A stretch of DNA of 64,000 nt from Streptacidiphilus neutrinimicus (GCF_000787815.1 NZ_BBPO01000027.1:15281-79280); one strand, 5' to 3'; positions 53,355-61,895 are shown, counted from the first letter of the stretch. Translations and numbers: made by a program. Notes: generated by a model not told the origin, from the sequence alone.

Positions 53355-53373
53355 GATCCGCGTTCCGCGGATC
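53355..53373. terminator. Hairpin at the gene end
   Basis: GATCCGCG-ttc-CGCGGATC begins right at the stop codon. The rest of the gap to 53609 shows no convincing gene. Confidence 0.6.
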
Positions 53374-53608
53374 CGCCCCCGCGCGTCAGCGCTGCTGCCC
53401 GGAGTGGGCCTCCCGGCAGGCGCGGACCGCATCGGCGTCACGGCGCCTTGAGCTCGCGGGCGTGCACGGTGAAGTGCCGGACCGCCGCGGGCAGTTGCCG
53501 CCGCCGACGCACACATCAGTCCGATGGCAGGTCGACGTCGTGGCCGGGCACGGGACGTGACGGCGAGCATGTCTGTGTTGGCGTGGTCTGCCCCCCGCCG
53601 GGGTTCGA

Positions 53609-53899
53609 TCAGCGAAGCTCCGCGATCGCCTTGAGCGCGTCGGCGAGGACGCGGTCCGCCTCCGGGCCCTCCGACGCGGTGAGCGTGAGCGCCAGATCGT
53701 GTGCCGCCACCGCGATCTGGTCCCCCACCACGAACGCCCCGGCGTCGGGAATCTCCGCCGTCGCACCCGAGGCCCGGGCCAGGGTGCGGGCGAGCTCCAG
53801 ACCCGCCGGAGCCTGACGCGCGAGCGAACTCTGCGGCATCGTGCGGAAACGGTCCGCCAAACGCTCGGCGGCGGCGAGAAGTGGTGTGGGATCGGGCAT
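53609..53899 (-). CDS. Small hypothetical protein
   Basis: A 96-residue helical Ala-rich protein (PLLAAAERLADRFRTM, then DQIAVAAHDLALTLTA). There is no signal, membrane helix or known motif. ATG 53899 is 6 nt after a minus-strand TACGCT with no Shine-Dalgarno sequence, so it is probably leaderless. It is divergent from the DUF4287 gene. The function is unknown. Confidence 0.65.
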   Translation of the reverse strand: MPDPTPLLAAAERLADRFRTMPQSSLARQAPAGLELARTLARASGATAEIPDAGAFVVGDQIAVAAHDLALTLTASEGPEADRVLADALKAIAELR

Positions 53900-54031
53900 G
53901 CACCGAGCGTATCCGCGCATCGTGGGTGAGAGCACGCGCGGCCGGGTACGGGAGCACTCGACGCCGACTGTTGCCAAGCCCCGGCCCCTGCGGCACAGTC
54001 GTGAAACGGACCGCTCTACCGGAGGCGCCCA

Positions 54032-54259
54032 GTGACCCTCATGTACTCCGCAGAGACCCATCAGAACCTGATGTCCCGGATCCCCGCCGTGACGGGCCGG
54101 AGCATCGACGACTGGCTTCGCGCCGTGGCCGAAGGCCCGGGGCTCCACCGCTGCGAGGAGAAGATCGAGTGGCTCCGGCGCGAGTACGAGATCTCGTACG
54201 GGTACGCCAAGGCGCTCGTCCACGAGTTCGACCTGCGTCGGGCCGCCGCGCGGATGTAG
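54032..54259 (+). CDS. DUF4287-like protein
   Basis: A 75-residue protein: a short helical domain with GRSIDDWLRAVAEGPGLHRCEEKIEWLRREYEISYGYAKALVHEFD in outline, matching the DUF4287 pattern (WLR, L.RREY..SYG.AKALV). The function is unknown; such domains sometimes occur beside tRNA genes and regulators. It starts at GTG 54032 with GGAGG 6 nt upstream. It ends 58 bp from the tRNA gene. Confidence 0.8.
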   Translation: MTLMYSAETHQNLMSRIPAVTGRSIDDWLRAVAEGPGLHRCEEKIEWLRREYEISYGYAKALVHEFDLRRAAARM

Positions 54260-54317
54260 CGGGAAGCTTGCGGGTCCGCGAACTGGCCTGAGCATGTCAG
54301 ACCAGTTCGCGGACCCG

Positions 54318-54399
54318 TGCCCGGAGCCGGACTCGAACCGGCACGGCCTCCCGGCCAGCGAGGTTTAAGCTCGCCGTGTCTGCGTTCCACCATCCGGGC
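54318..54399 (-). tRNA. bldA: tRNA-Leu (UAA anticodon), bldA
   Basis: An 82-nt class II tRNA on the minus strand. The acceptor stem is GCCCGGA/TCCGGGC with discriminator A. The D-arm is GTGGAACGCAGACAC, and the anticodon arm GCGAG-CTTAAAC-CTCGC gives anticodon UAA (plus 54365-54367 reads TTA). The variable arm pairs GGCC-GGGA-GGCC, and the T arm is GCCGG-TTCGAGT-CCGGC. CCA is not encoded. In streptomycetes the sole tRNA reading UUA is bldA, which controls development and antibiotic genes. By eye I saw no TTA codon in any confidently called gene here. Confidence 0.93.
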
Positions 54400-54414
54400 G
54401 TATTCCCGAGGCAA

Positions 54415-54447
54415 AGCCTATCCGGAGCTGTGCACCGCTCGTGCACA
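54415..54447 (-). promoter_or_regulatory. bldA promoter with palindrome at -35
   Basis: The minus-strand -10 TAGGCT (54420-54415) lies 15 nt before the mature tRNA end. TGTGCACCGCTCGTGCACA (54429-54447), a 7-5-7 perfect dyad, covers the -35 position. The dyad may be an operator. The remaining sequence to 54737 contains another dyad (CTGAC-GTCAG, 54480-54494) and the leader hairpin of the ABC genes. Confidence 0.5.
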
Positions 54448-54666
54448 GATGTCGGGAAGTTGGCCCATTTTACCGAACTCTGACAATGCGTCAGTGCAGC
54501 TCGCAGGGGGCGTGCGCCCGGCGCGCAGGCACAGCACGGAGTGCTGCCCCTGAGGGTGACCCTGAGAAGGGCCCCGAGACGTCCCCGAGGAGTCGGAGAC
54601 GGTGTCATACCGGGGAAGGAGCACCGGTCCGTGCTTCGGGCCGACTTCCGGGCCGGTAACGGCGGA

Positions 54667-54705
54667 GAGGATGAAGAGGCGGTGGCAGCACCGCACTTCA
54701 TCCTC
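54667..54705 (+). promoter_or_regulatory. Hairpin in the leader of the ABC transporter operon
   Basis: GAGGATGAAG and CTTCATCCTC (10-bp perfect arms) enclose a nested GGTG-CACC stem. It lies 32 nt before the ATPase start. It could be an operator dyad or an attenuator-like RNA stem. Confidence 0.5.
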
Positions 54706-54737
54706 GAACAGCCCGTTCCGACCCCCGGAGTCCCACC

Positions 54738-55496
54738 GTGACCACCACCGCTCTGCGCACCGCCGCAGCCCGAGCCTCGGACCTGTCCAAGGTCTACGGC
54801 TCCGGAGACACCCGCGTGACCGCTCTGGACCACGTCTCGGTGGAGTTCTACCGGGGCGAGTTCACCGCCATCATGGGGCCGTCGGGCTCCGGCAAGTCGA
54901 CCCTGATGCACTGCATGGCGGGCCTCGACAGCGTCAGCTCCGGCTCGGCCCGGATCGGCGAGGTCGAGCTGAACGGCCTGAAGGACAAGGCGCTCACCAA
55001 GCTGCGCCGGGATCAGATCGGCTTCGTCTTCCAGGCGTTCAACCTGCTGCCGACACTGACGGCGCTGGAGAACATCACCCTGCCCATGGACATCGCCGGC
55101 CGGAAGGCCGACAAGGCGTGGCTCGACCGGGTGATCGCCACCGTCGGCCTGGCCGACCGCCTCGGCCACCGGCCCAGCCAGCTCTCCGGCGGCCAGCAGC
55201 AGCGCGTCGCCTGCGCCCGCGCGCTGGCCTCCCGGCCCGAGATCATCTTCGCGGACGAGCCCACCGGCAACCTCGACTCCCGCTCCGGCGCGGAGATCCT
55301 CGGGTTCCTGCGCTCCTCCGTGCGCGAGCTGGGCCAGACCATCGTCATGGTCACCCACGACCCGGTCGCCGCCTCCTACGCGGACCGCGTCATCTTCCTC
55401 GCCGACGGGCGCATCGTCGACGAGCTCCAGGCCCCCACGGCCGACGGCGTCCTGGACCGCATGCGCCGGTTCGACGCCAAGGGCCGGACCAGCTGA
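54738..55496 (+). CDS. ABC transporter ATPase, LolD/MacB type
   Basis: A 252-residue ATPase of the MacB/LolD family. Walker A is GPSGSGKST, the Q-loop QAFNLLPTLTALENI, the signature LSGGQQQRVACARAL, and Walker B IIFADEPTGNLD. It powers a mechanotransmission-type transporter with the FtsX-like protein encoded 24 nt on, acting on extracytoplasmic substrates such as peptides or drugs. It starts at GTG 54738. A hairpin in the leader suggests regulation. Confidence 0.95.
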   Translation: MTTTALRTAAARASDLSKVYGSGDTRVTALDHVSVEFYRGEFTAIMGPSGSGKSTLMHCMAGLDSVSSGSARIGEVELNGLKDKALTKLRRDQIGFVFQAFNLLPTLTALENITLPMDIAGRKADKAWLDRVIATVGLADRLGHRPSQLSGGQQQRVACARALASRPEIIFADEPTGNLDSRSGAEILGFLRSSVRELGQTIVMVTHDPVAASYADRVIFLADGRIVDELQAPTADGVLDRMRRFDAKGRTS

Positions 55497-55520
55497 GCGA
55501 CGACGGGGATCCAAGAGCTC

Positions 55521-58073
55521 ATGTTCAAGACCGCACTGCGCAACGTGCTGTCCCACAAGGGGCGGCTGCTGATGACGATGCTCGCCGTCGTCCTGGGCAC
55601 GGCCTTCGTGGCCGGCACCCTCGTCTTCTCCGACTCGGTCAGCACGGCGCTGAAGAACAGCCTCTCGCACAACTACGACAACGTCTCCGTCCGCGTGGAG
55701 AACAACGCGGCCGGTGAGGACCGCCGGGCCCAGGACAACACCAGCGGCGCGAAGCCGCTGACCGACGCGACGCTGCGGCAGATCCGGGCTCTGCCGGGCA
55801 CCGCCTCCGCGACCGGCACGGTCGAGGGCTTCGCCGGGATCTCCGACCCGAACGGCAACCTGATCGGCGGCCGCGGCGAGACGCAGGGCGCCAACTTCAG
55901 CCCCGGCGCCGACGGCACCGACACGCGCTACCCGATGGCCCAGGGCTCCGGCCCGACCTCCGCCACCCAGGTCGCCGTCGACCAGCGCACCGCCCGGAAG
56001 AACGGCTTCAAGGTCGGCGACACCCTCCGCGTCGCCGTCAACGGTCCGGTCATGCGGCTGACCGTCTCCGGCATCTTCACCTCGGACGACCCGGCGCTCA
56101 GCTCCGGCGGCTCGCTGGTCCTGTTCGACACCGCGACGGCCCAGCGGCTCTACACCGGGCCGGGCCAGTACGGGTGGATCGACGCCCTGGCCAAGCCAGG
56201 CACCAGCCAGAGCGCGCTGGAGTCGCAGATCGAGCGGGTCGTCCCGCACAGCGACAACATCACGCTGCACACCGGCGCGTCCCTGACCGCCGACGCCAAG
56301 CAGATGGTCGAGGACGACTCGAAGAACATGAAGACGGCGCTGCTGTTCTTCGCCGGCATCGCCCTGTTCGTCGGGATCTTCCTGATCTCCAACACCTTCA
56401 CCATGCTGATCGCGCAGCGCACCCGTGAGCTGGCGCTGATGCGCGCCCTCGGCGCGAGCCGCAAGCAGGTGCGGCGCTCGGTGCTGCTGGAGGCGCTGTT
56501 GGTCGGCCTCACCGCGTCCGTGGCGGGCCTCGGGGCCGGCGTCGGCATCGGCGCGGCGCTCAAGGCCTGGGCCGGTTCCAGCGGCAACATCCCCGGCGGC
56601 GGTCTGACGGTCACCCCGTCGACGGTCCTGATCACGCTCGCGGTCGGCACCGTCGTCACGGGGATCGCCGCGCTCTTCCCGGCGCTGCGCGCCTCCCGGG
56701 TGCCCCCGGTGGCGGCGATGAGCAGCAACGACCAGCCCGCGTCGCAGAAGAGCCTGGTGGTGCGCAACAGCATCGGCGTCGTGCTGGCCGCTCTCGGCGT
56801 GGGGGTGGTGCTGCTCGGGGTCTCGCAGGGCGGCAGCGCGGGCCGCATGCCGGTCGCGCTGGGCGCTCTGCTGGTGATGCTGGGCGTCTTCGTGCTCACC
56901 CCGCTGCTGTCGCGGCCGATCATCGCGGCGACGGGTCCGCTGTTCCGCCGCCTCTTCGGCATCAGCGGCACGCTCGCCAAGCAGAACGCCATCCGCAACC
57001 CGCGTCGCACCGCGGCCACCGCGTCGGCGCTGACCATCGGCGTCACGCTGATCACCGCGCTGACCGTCATCGGCACCTCGGTCAGCACCACGATCACCAA
57101 GCAGGTCACCGCCAACATGAAGGCGGACTACGCGGTCAGCTCGCAGCTGGGCTACCCGGTCTCGCCGCAGCTGGTCTCCCAGCTCAAGTCGGCGAAGGGC
57201 GTCACCGCCGCCAGCGCCGCGGACTCGCAGTACGTCACGGTCAACGGCGCGGACCTGTCGCTGAACGGCTTCGACGCCGGCAGCTTCGACCAGCTGGTCG
57301 CCCCGGACCTGACGCAGGGAACGCTCGACGCCTTCAAGCAGGGGCAGCTCCTGATCGACGCCGACCACGCCAAGAGCCTCGACCTGGCGGTGGGCAGCAC
57401 GGTCAAGGTCGCCTACCCGAACGGCACCTCCGGCAGCCTGACGGTCGGCGGCGTCTACCCCAAGAGCGACCTCCTCGGCCCCGCGCTGCTGAGCGAGCAG
57501 GCCCTGACGGGCCACACCGTGGCCCCGTTCTACAACGTGGTCCTGGTCAAGACGGACGGCGGCTCCTCCAGCGCCAACGAGCAGGCGCTGCGCGACGCCA
57601 CGGGCCTGAACCCGCTCGTCAAGGTGCAGTCGCAGCAGCAGATGGTCGACCAGTTCAACTCGCTGATCTCGATGATGCTGACGATCCTCTACGCCCTGCT
57701 GGGCATGGCGGTCCTGATCGCCATCCTGGGCGTGGTCAACACGCTGGCGATGTCGGTCTTCGAGCGCAAGCGCGAGCTGGGCATGCTGCGGGCGGTCGGC
57801 CTCGACCGCCGCGGGGTCAAGCGCATGGTCCGACTGGAGTCCGTGGTCATCGCGGTCTTCGGCGCGGCGATGGGCGTCGCCATCGGCACCTTCCTCGCCT
57901 GGGCGGCCAACGGCCTGCTGAAGTCGAGCCTCTCCGGCCTCACCACAGCCCTCCCTTGGGGCCGCCTGGCCCTCTTCATCGCCCTCGGCGCCATGGTCGG
58001 CCTCCTCGCCGCCCTCTGGCCCGCCCGCCGAGCCGCCAGGCTCGACATCCTGGGCGCGATCAAGACGGACTGA
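55521..58073 (+). CDS. ABC transporter permease with two FtsX domains
   Basis: An 850-residue membrane protein with the double FtsX/MacB_PCD layout. TM1 (about 16-36) is followed by an extracytoplasmic domain (about 45-260) and three helices (about 270-390; the FtsX block RTRELALMRALGASRKQVRRSVLLEALLVG is in outline visible). A middle TM pair and a second extracytoplasmic domain (about 535-715) lead to three last helices with KRELGMLRAVGLDRRGVKRMVRLES. It partners the ATPase. It ends at a strong terminator. The substrate is unknown. Confidence 0.94.
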   Translation: MFKTALRNVLSHKGRLLMTMLAVVLGTAFVAGTLVFSDSVSTALKNSLSHNYDNVSVRVENNAAGEDRRAQDNTSGAKPLTDATLRQIRALPGTASATGTVEGFAGISDPNGNLIGGRGETQGANFSPGADGTDTRYPMAQGSGPTSATQVAVDQRTARKNGFKVGDTLRVAVNGPVMRLTVSGIFTSDDPALSSGGSLVLFDTATAQRLYTGPGQYGWIDALAKPGTSQSALESQIERVVPHSDNITLHTGASLTADAKQMVEDDSKNMKTALLFFAGIALFVGIFLISNTFTMLIAQRTRELALMRALGASRKQVRRSVLLEALLVGLTASVAGLGAGVGIGAALKAWAGSSGNIPGGGLTVTPSTVLITLAVGTVVTGIAALFPALRASRVPPVAAMSSNDQPASQKSLVVRNSIGVVLAALGVGVVLLGVSQGGSAGRMPVALGALLVMLGVFVLTPLLSRPIIAATGPLFRRLFGISGTLAKQNAIRNPRRTAATASALTIGVTLITALTVIGTSVSTTITKQVTANMKADYAVSSQLGYPVSPQLVSQLKSAKGVTAASAADSQYVTVNGADLSLNGFDAGSFDQLVAPDLTQGTLDAFKQGQLLIDADHAKSLDLAVGSTVKVAYPNGTSGSLTVGGVYPKSDLLGPALLSEQALTGHTVAPFYNVVLVKTDGGSSSANEQALRDATGLNPLVKVQSQQQMVDQFNSLISMMLTILYALLGMAVLIAILGVVNTLAMSVFERKRELGMLRAVGLDRRGVKRMVRLESVVIAVFGAAMGVAIGTFLAWAANGLLKSSLSGLTTALPWGRLALFIALGAMVGLLAALWPARRAARLDILGAIKTD

Positions 58074-58096
58074 CGGACCGTCGCACCATCGTCTCC

Positions 58097-58125
58097 GGGG
58101 GCGCGGGACTCGATCCCGCGCCCCC
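58097..58125 (+). terminator. Terminator of the ABC operon
   Basis: GGGGGCGCGGGA and complement with a 5-nt loop, followed by TTGCC, 24 nt past the stop. Confidence 0.85.
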
Positions 58126-58130
58126 TTGCC

Positions 58131-58548
58131 GTGTCGCCCAAGCCTCGTACGCTGCGGCGCACGGGCCTCACGGCGATCGACGCGCTGCCCACCCAGCCCT
58201 TCCCGCACGCGGCACCCCCGGGCGGCAGCGCCGCACCCGGTCATCTCGTGCTGACGCTGCACCAGAGCCGGGAGTGCGAGGCGGAGCTCACCGCCCTGGC
58301 GACCGCCCTCACCGCGCGGTGGGGGGCCGGTCACCGTGGAGCTTTGGCCGTATCTGCAGGCCGGCCAGGCGGGCGAGCAGGTGCCGGGGCCCGTCGTTTG
58401 CCGAGCCAGTACGTCGGCCGGACGCAGGTGTGGACGCGCCCGACGGCGGCCGCCGGCTGGCTCGGGCCGTGGGCCAGTGGGACAAGGAGCTTCGCGGGGA
58501 ACTCGTCGCCGCCGTGCGTACGGCGGGATTCCGAGCCTGGACGTGCCA
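58131..58548 (+). pseudogene. Frameshifted remnant of a hypothetical protein gene
   Basis: Coding-like text switches among all three frames. The first frame gives LVLTLHQSRECEAELTALATALTARWG. A second, after the six-G run at 58321-58326, gives PVTVELWPYLQAGQAGEQVPGP. The first frame returns with QYVGRTQVWTRP, then the third gives RRLARAVGQWDKELRGELVAAV. Joined, these read as one protein of about 125 residues. At least three shifts are needed, so it is decayed rather than a single sequencing error, though the G run is a risk spot. The intended family is unknown to me. Confidence 0.6.
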
Positions 58549-58580
58549 GCGCCCCCGCCCGTGGGAACGGGCGGGGGCGC
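58549..58580. terminator. Terminator after the pseudogene
   Basis: GCGCCCCCGCCCG, a 6-nt loop and its complement, then TTACGG. It also lies downstream of the NADH dehydrogenase gene end on the other strand. Confidence 0.8.
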
Positions 58581-58676
58581 TTACGGCAGCGGTGCCGGTC
58601 ATGAGCACCACGGTCTGTGGTCCGGCGACGCTGCCGGGCTGGGAGGTGGGCCGGAGCGGTACCGGCCCGTGGGCCG

Positions 58677-60032
58677 TCAGGCCGAGACCTTCTCCTTGGC
58701 GGGAGCCGGAATCACCGGGGCCGGGGCCGCGGCCTCGACGAACACCTCGCGCGGCGTCTCCATCTCCACCAGGGAGACGGTCTCGCGCTTGAGGAACATC
58801 GCGAGGGTCCAGTCCGCGAAGACGCGGACCTTGCGGTTCATCGTCGGCACGCGGCTGCCGTGGTACAGGCGGTGGAACCACCAGGCGGGACGGCCCTTCA
58901 GCTTGTACTTGCCGAAGAGGATCGCCACACCCTTGTGCAGGCCGAGACCGGCGACCGCACCCAGGTTCTTGTGCTTGTACTCCTTCTGCGGGAAGCCCCG
59001 CATGCCCGCGACGACGTTGTCGCCGAGGACGATCGCCTGACGCACGGCGTGCTGCGCGTTCGGCGGGCACCAGGCGCCCTCGCCGACGGCGAGGTCCGGG
59101 ACCTGGGCGTTGTCGCCGGCGGACCAGACGTTGTCGAAGCCCTGGACCTGGAGGGTCGGGGCGGTGTCGACGTGGCCGCGCGGGCCGAGCGGCAGGCCGA
59201 AGTTGGCCAGCGCCGGGTTCGGCTTGACGCCGGCCGTCCACACGATGGTGGAGGCGTCGACCTCGATGCCGTTCTTCAGCACGACGTGCTTGTCGACGCA
59301 GGACTCCATCGAGGTCTCGATGTAGATCTCGATGCCGCGCTCCTCGAGCTTCTCCTTGGTCCACAGACCGAGGTCCGGGCCCATCTCGGGGAGGATGCGG
59401 TTGGCGGCCTCGACCACGATGAAGCGCATGTCCTCACGCTTCACGTTGTGGTAGATCTTCGCCGAGTCGCGGGCCATGTCCTCGATCTCGGCGATCGTCT
59501 CGATGCCGGCGAAGCCGCCACCGATGACGACGAAGGTCAGCGCCTGCTTGCGCACCGCCTCGTCGGTCGTGGACTCGGCGCGGTCGAGCTGGGCCACGAC
59601 GTGGTTCCGGAGGCTGATGGCCTCCTCGACCGACTTCATGCCGATGCCGTGCTCCGCCAGACCCGGGATCGGGAAGGTGCGGGACACCGAGCCCATCGCG
59701 ACGACGAGGTAGTCGAAGGGGATCTCGTAGGGGTCGCCCGCGGCAGGGTGCACGGTGGCCACCTTGCGGTCCTGGTCGACCGAGGTGACGTGACCCGTCA
59801 GGACCTCGGCCTTCTTCAGGACGCGCCGCAGCGGGGCGACGAGGTTGCGAGGCGCGACGTTGCCGCCGGCCGCCTCGGGGAGGAAGGGCAGGTACGTCAT
59901 GTACGACCGCGGGTCGACGACCGTGACAGTCGCCTCTCCGTAGCGCATCTTCTTGAGGATGCGCATCGCGGCATACAGGCCGACGTAGCCACCGCCGACA
60001 ATCAGGATGCGAGGACGCTCCGTGGTGCTCAT
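58677..60032 (-). CDS. ndh: Type II NADH dehydrogenase
   Basis: A 451-residue FAD/NADH oxidoreductase that passes electrons from NADH to menaquinone without proton pumping. FAD site: RILIVGGGYVGLYAAMRILKK. NADH site: FVVIGGGFAGIETIAEI. Second FAD motif: VWSAGDNAQVPD. Quinone-side residues include AQHAVRQA. A C-terminal amphipathic stretch (about 385-425) would bind the membrane. ATG 60032 is preferred, 5 nt after a minus-strand TACTTT and without a Shine-Dalgarno sequence; 38 open upstream codons do not match the family. Confidence 0.93.
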   Translation of the reverse strand: MSTTERPRILIVGGGYVGLYAAMRILKKMRYGEATVTVVDPRSYMTYLPFLPEAAGGNVAPRNLVAPLRRVLKKAEVLTGHVTSVDQDRKVATVHPAAGDPYEIPFDYLVVAMGSVSRTFPIPGLAEHGIGMKSVEEAISLRNHVVAQLDRAESTTDEAVRKQALTFVVIGGGFAGIETIAEIEDMARDSAKIYHNVKREDMRFIVVEAANRILPEMGPDLGLWTKEKLEERGIEIYIETSMESCVDKHVVLKNGIEVDASTIVWTAGVKPNPALANFGLPLGPRGHVDTAPTLQVQGFDNVWSAGDNAQVPDLAVGEGAWCPPNAQHAVRQAIVLGDNVVAGMRGFPQKEYKHKNLGAVAGLGLHKGVAILFGKYKLKGRPAWWFHRLYHGSRVPTMNRKVRVFADWTLAMFLKRETVSLVEMETPREVFVEAAAPAPVIPAPAKEKVSA

Positions 60033-60100
60033 ATCCGAAAGTATCCACCCCCTCCCTGCCTGGCATTTGTGGGCCTGGTCACAAGGGTCTGGACAGCACC

Positions 60101-60331
60101 TGCTATAGTTCGCGCCCCCGTGATCCGAGCCGAGGGCACCGCTCACAGCCGTGATCGCGAGGCTGTGAATTTCCGCAGCTCGACGGCCTCATTGCGATTG
60201 TGCGTGCGACTGGGGCGCGTTGCCTCCGATCCGGCGGGCAGGCTCGCCGAGGTGCCTTCGGTCCCACAATTCGGACGAAGCACCCCAGTGGCCCTGGCAA
60301 CCGACGGGAACTCCATGTGAAGAAATTCACG
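60101..60331 (+). ncRNA. Candidate structured RNA in a gene-free gap
   Basis: In the 362-bp gap between ndh and ppx, a TATAGT box (60104-60109) is followed on the plus strand by several stems. GGCG-rich pairing is at 60231-60249. A bulged GGTGC/TTCG/TCC helix spans 60251-60284. CCAG-CTGG is at 60285-60297, and GTGAA-GAAA-TTCAC is at 60318-60331. No protein gene is evident. It could be a small RNA or a leader that ends before ppx. Not matched to any family. Confidence 0.3.
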
Positions 60332-60363
60332 AACATTTCCGGGAGAGGCGCGCGGCCGACCGC

Positions 60364-60386
60364 CGGGGCGCCCGCCGAACGCCCCG
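60364..60386. terminator. Terminator after ppx
   Basis: CGGGGCG and CGCCCCG arms with a 9-nt loop, 8 nt after the ppx stop on the minus strand. Confidence 0.7.
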
Positions 60387-60394
60387 ACCCGGCG

Positions 60395-61300
60395 TCAGAG
60401 CAGCGTGCTCCAGGCGATTCCGTCGAGGATGTCGTGCTCGCTGACGACCAGCTCGGCGGCGCCGGTCCGCTCCATGATCGCCAGCAGGACCAGGGCGCCC
60501 GCCACGATCACGTCAACCCGTCCCGGGTGCATCACGGGGATCGCCGCGCGCTCCTCGTGGGTGGAGGCCAGCAGCCGTTCCACGACCGCGCGGACGTCCG
60601 CGACGGGGATGCGGGAGCGGTGGATCAGCTCGCTCCGGTAGGAGGGCAGGTCGAGCGCGATGGCGGCCACCGTGGTGACCGTCCCCGCCAGGCCCACGAG
60701 AGTGGCGCCGCTGTCGAGGGGAACGGTCTCCGCGGCCTCGTCCAGCGCCTTGGCGATGTCGGCGCGCATCGCGTCGAAGTCCTCGCCGTGGCGCTCGGTC
60801 ATCCGCACGCAGCCGATGTCGACCGAGCGGGCCGCCTCGACCCGGTCCGTGCCCAGCACGAACTCCGTCGAGCCCCCGCCCAGGTCGAAGACCAGGTACG
60901 GGCCGCCCTCGCCGTTCAGCTCCTTGGTGGCGCCGGTGAAGGAGAGCTGCGCCTCCTCGTCGCCGCTGATCACCTCGGGGTCGACGCCGAGGATCTCGCG
61001 CACGCCCGCGACGAACTCGTCGCGGTTCTCCGCGTCGCGCGAGGCGCTGGTCGCCACGAAGCGCAGTCGCGTCGCGCCGAGGTCACGGATGATCGCGGCG
61101 TAGTCGCGGCAGGCCGCGAAGGTCCGCTCCAGGGCCTCCGGCGCGAGCCGACCGGTGCGGTCCACGCCCTGACCGAGGCGGACGATCGTCATCCGGCGGT
61201 CCAGCTCGTGCAGCTCGCCCGTCGCCGGGTCGAGGTCGGCGACCAGCAGGCGGATGGAGTTGGTGCCGCAGTCGACACCGGCCACGCGGGTCAGGCTCAC
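60395..61300 (-). CDS. ppx: Exopolyphosphatase / guanosine pentaphosphate phosphatase family
   Basis: A 301-residue actin-fold phosphatase of the Ppx/GppA family. Phosphate 1 block GVDCGTNSIRLLVAD, the FVATSASRDAENRDEF segment, and phosphate 2 block LVFDLGGGSTEFVLG are intact. The protein is of the short type lacking the C-terminal HD domain, as in many actinobacteria. It hydrolyses polyphosphate or pppGpp. GTG 61300 overlaps the DUF501 stop by 4 nt, showing co-translation in eno-ftsB-DUF501-ppx. Confidence 0.92.
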   Translation of the reverse strand: MSLTRVAGVDCGTNSIRLLVADLDPATGELHELDRRMTIVRLGQGVDRTGRLAPEALERTFAACRDYAAIIRDLGATRLRFVATSASRDAENRDEFVAGVREILGVDPEVISGDEEAQLSFTGATKELNGEGGPYLVFDLGGGSTEFVLGTDRVEAARSVDIGCVRMTERHGEDFDAMRADIAKALDEAAETVPLDSGATLVGLAGTVTTVAAIALDLPSYRSELIHRSRIPVADVRAVVERLLASTHEERAAIPVMHPGRVDVIVAGALVLLAIMERTGAAELVVSEHDILDGIAWSTLL

Positions 61301-61884
61301 GCGTTCTCCCCCTGGTCGTCGGCACCGTCGGCCGCCTGCTCCGCGTCCTGGTCCGCGCCCGTCACGCACACGCACGGGCCCTTGCGCCACCACTCCGGCA
61401 GCGCCGCCAGCGCCTCGTCGCCGAGCGGGTTCACACCCGGCCCCGCGGCCAGGGAGTGGCCGACCAGCACGTGCAGGCACTTGACCCGGTCCGGCATGCC
61501 GCCGGCGCTCGGGAAGCCCTCCAGCACCTCGATCGCGTCACGACGGGCGATGTAGTCCTCGTGGGCCTTGCGGTAGCCCTCGGCGAGCTCCGGCTCCTCG
61601 GCGAGCCGGGCCGTCTGCTCCTTCATCATCCCGTCGGCCTCCAGCGTGCCGATCAGCGAGGCGGCGCGGGGGCAGGTCAGGTAGTAGAGGGTCGGGAACG
61701 GCGTGCCGTCCTCGAGGCGCGGGGCCGTCTCGACCACGTCGGGCAGGCCGCAGGGGCAGCGGTGGGCGACGGCCCGCAGGCCTCGCGGCACGCGGCCCAG
61801 CTGGGCCTCGACGGCGGCTCGGTCGGCCTCGGAGACGGCGGTGGCGTCGGCAGGGCGGGCAACGGGGGGGTGGTCGTGCGACAT
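61297..61884 (-). CDS. DUF501 family protein
   Basis: A 195-residue protein of the actinobacterial DUF501 family (LRAVAHRCPCGLPDVVETAP, FPTLYYLTCPRAAS, EGFPSAGGMPDRVKCLHVLVGHSLAAGPGVNPLGDEAL in outline). Its Cys residues (CPCG, TCP, KC, CVC) suggest a metal or redox site. The function is not known. It starts at ATG 61884, 11 nt after ftsB, and overlaps ppx. Confidence 0.92.
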   Translation of the reverse strand: MSHDHPPVARPADATAVSEADRAAVEAQLGRVPRGLRAVAHRCPCGLPDVVETAPRLEDGTPFPTLYYLTCPRAASLIGTLEADGMMKEQTARLAEEPELAEGYRKAHEDYIARRDAIEVLEGFPSAGGMPDRVKCLHVLVGHSLAAGPGVNPLGDEALAALPEWWRKGPCVCVTGADQDAEQAADGADDQGENA

Positions 61885-61895
61885 GTCTCTATTCT

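Noticed and set aside
53448-53816. Small plus-strand ORF in the gap after 53354
   Set aside because: Arg/Ser-rich composition, no ribosome site, and it runs through the opposite-strand gene at 53609.
54297-58334. A 1345-codon minus-strand open frame
   Set aside because: It is the high-GC shadow of the ATPase and FtsX permease genes on the plus strand. It has no domain signatures and is full of low-complexity Arg/Gly/Ala.
60200-61555. A plus-strand open frame of 451 codons covering the ppx region
   Set aside because: Mostly antisense to ppx, with shadow-type composition. Only its first 130 bp lie in the free gap, and they look RNA-like rather than coding.
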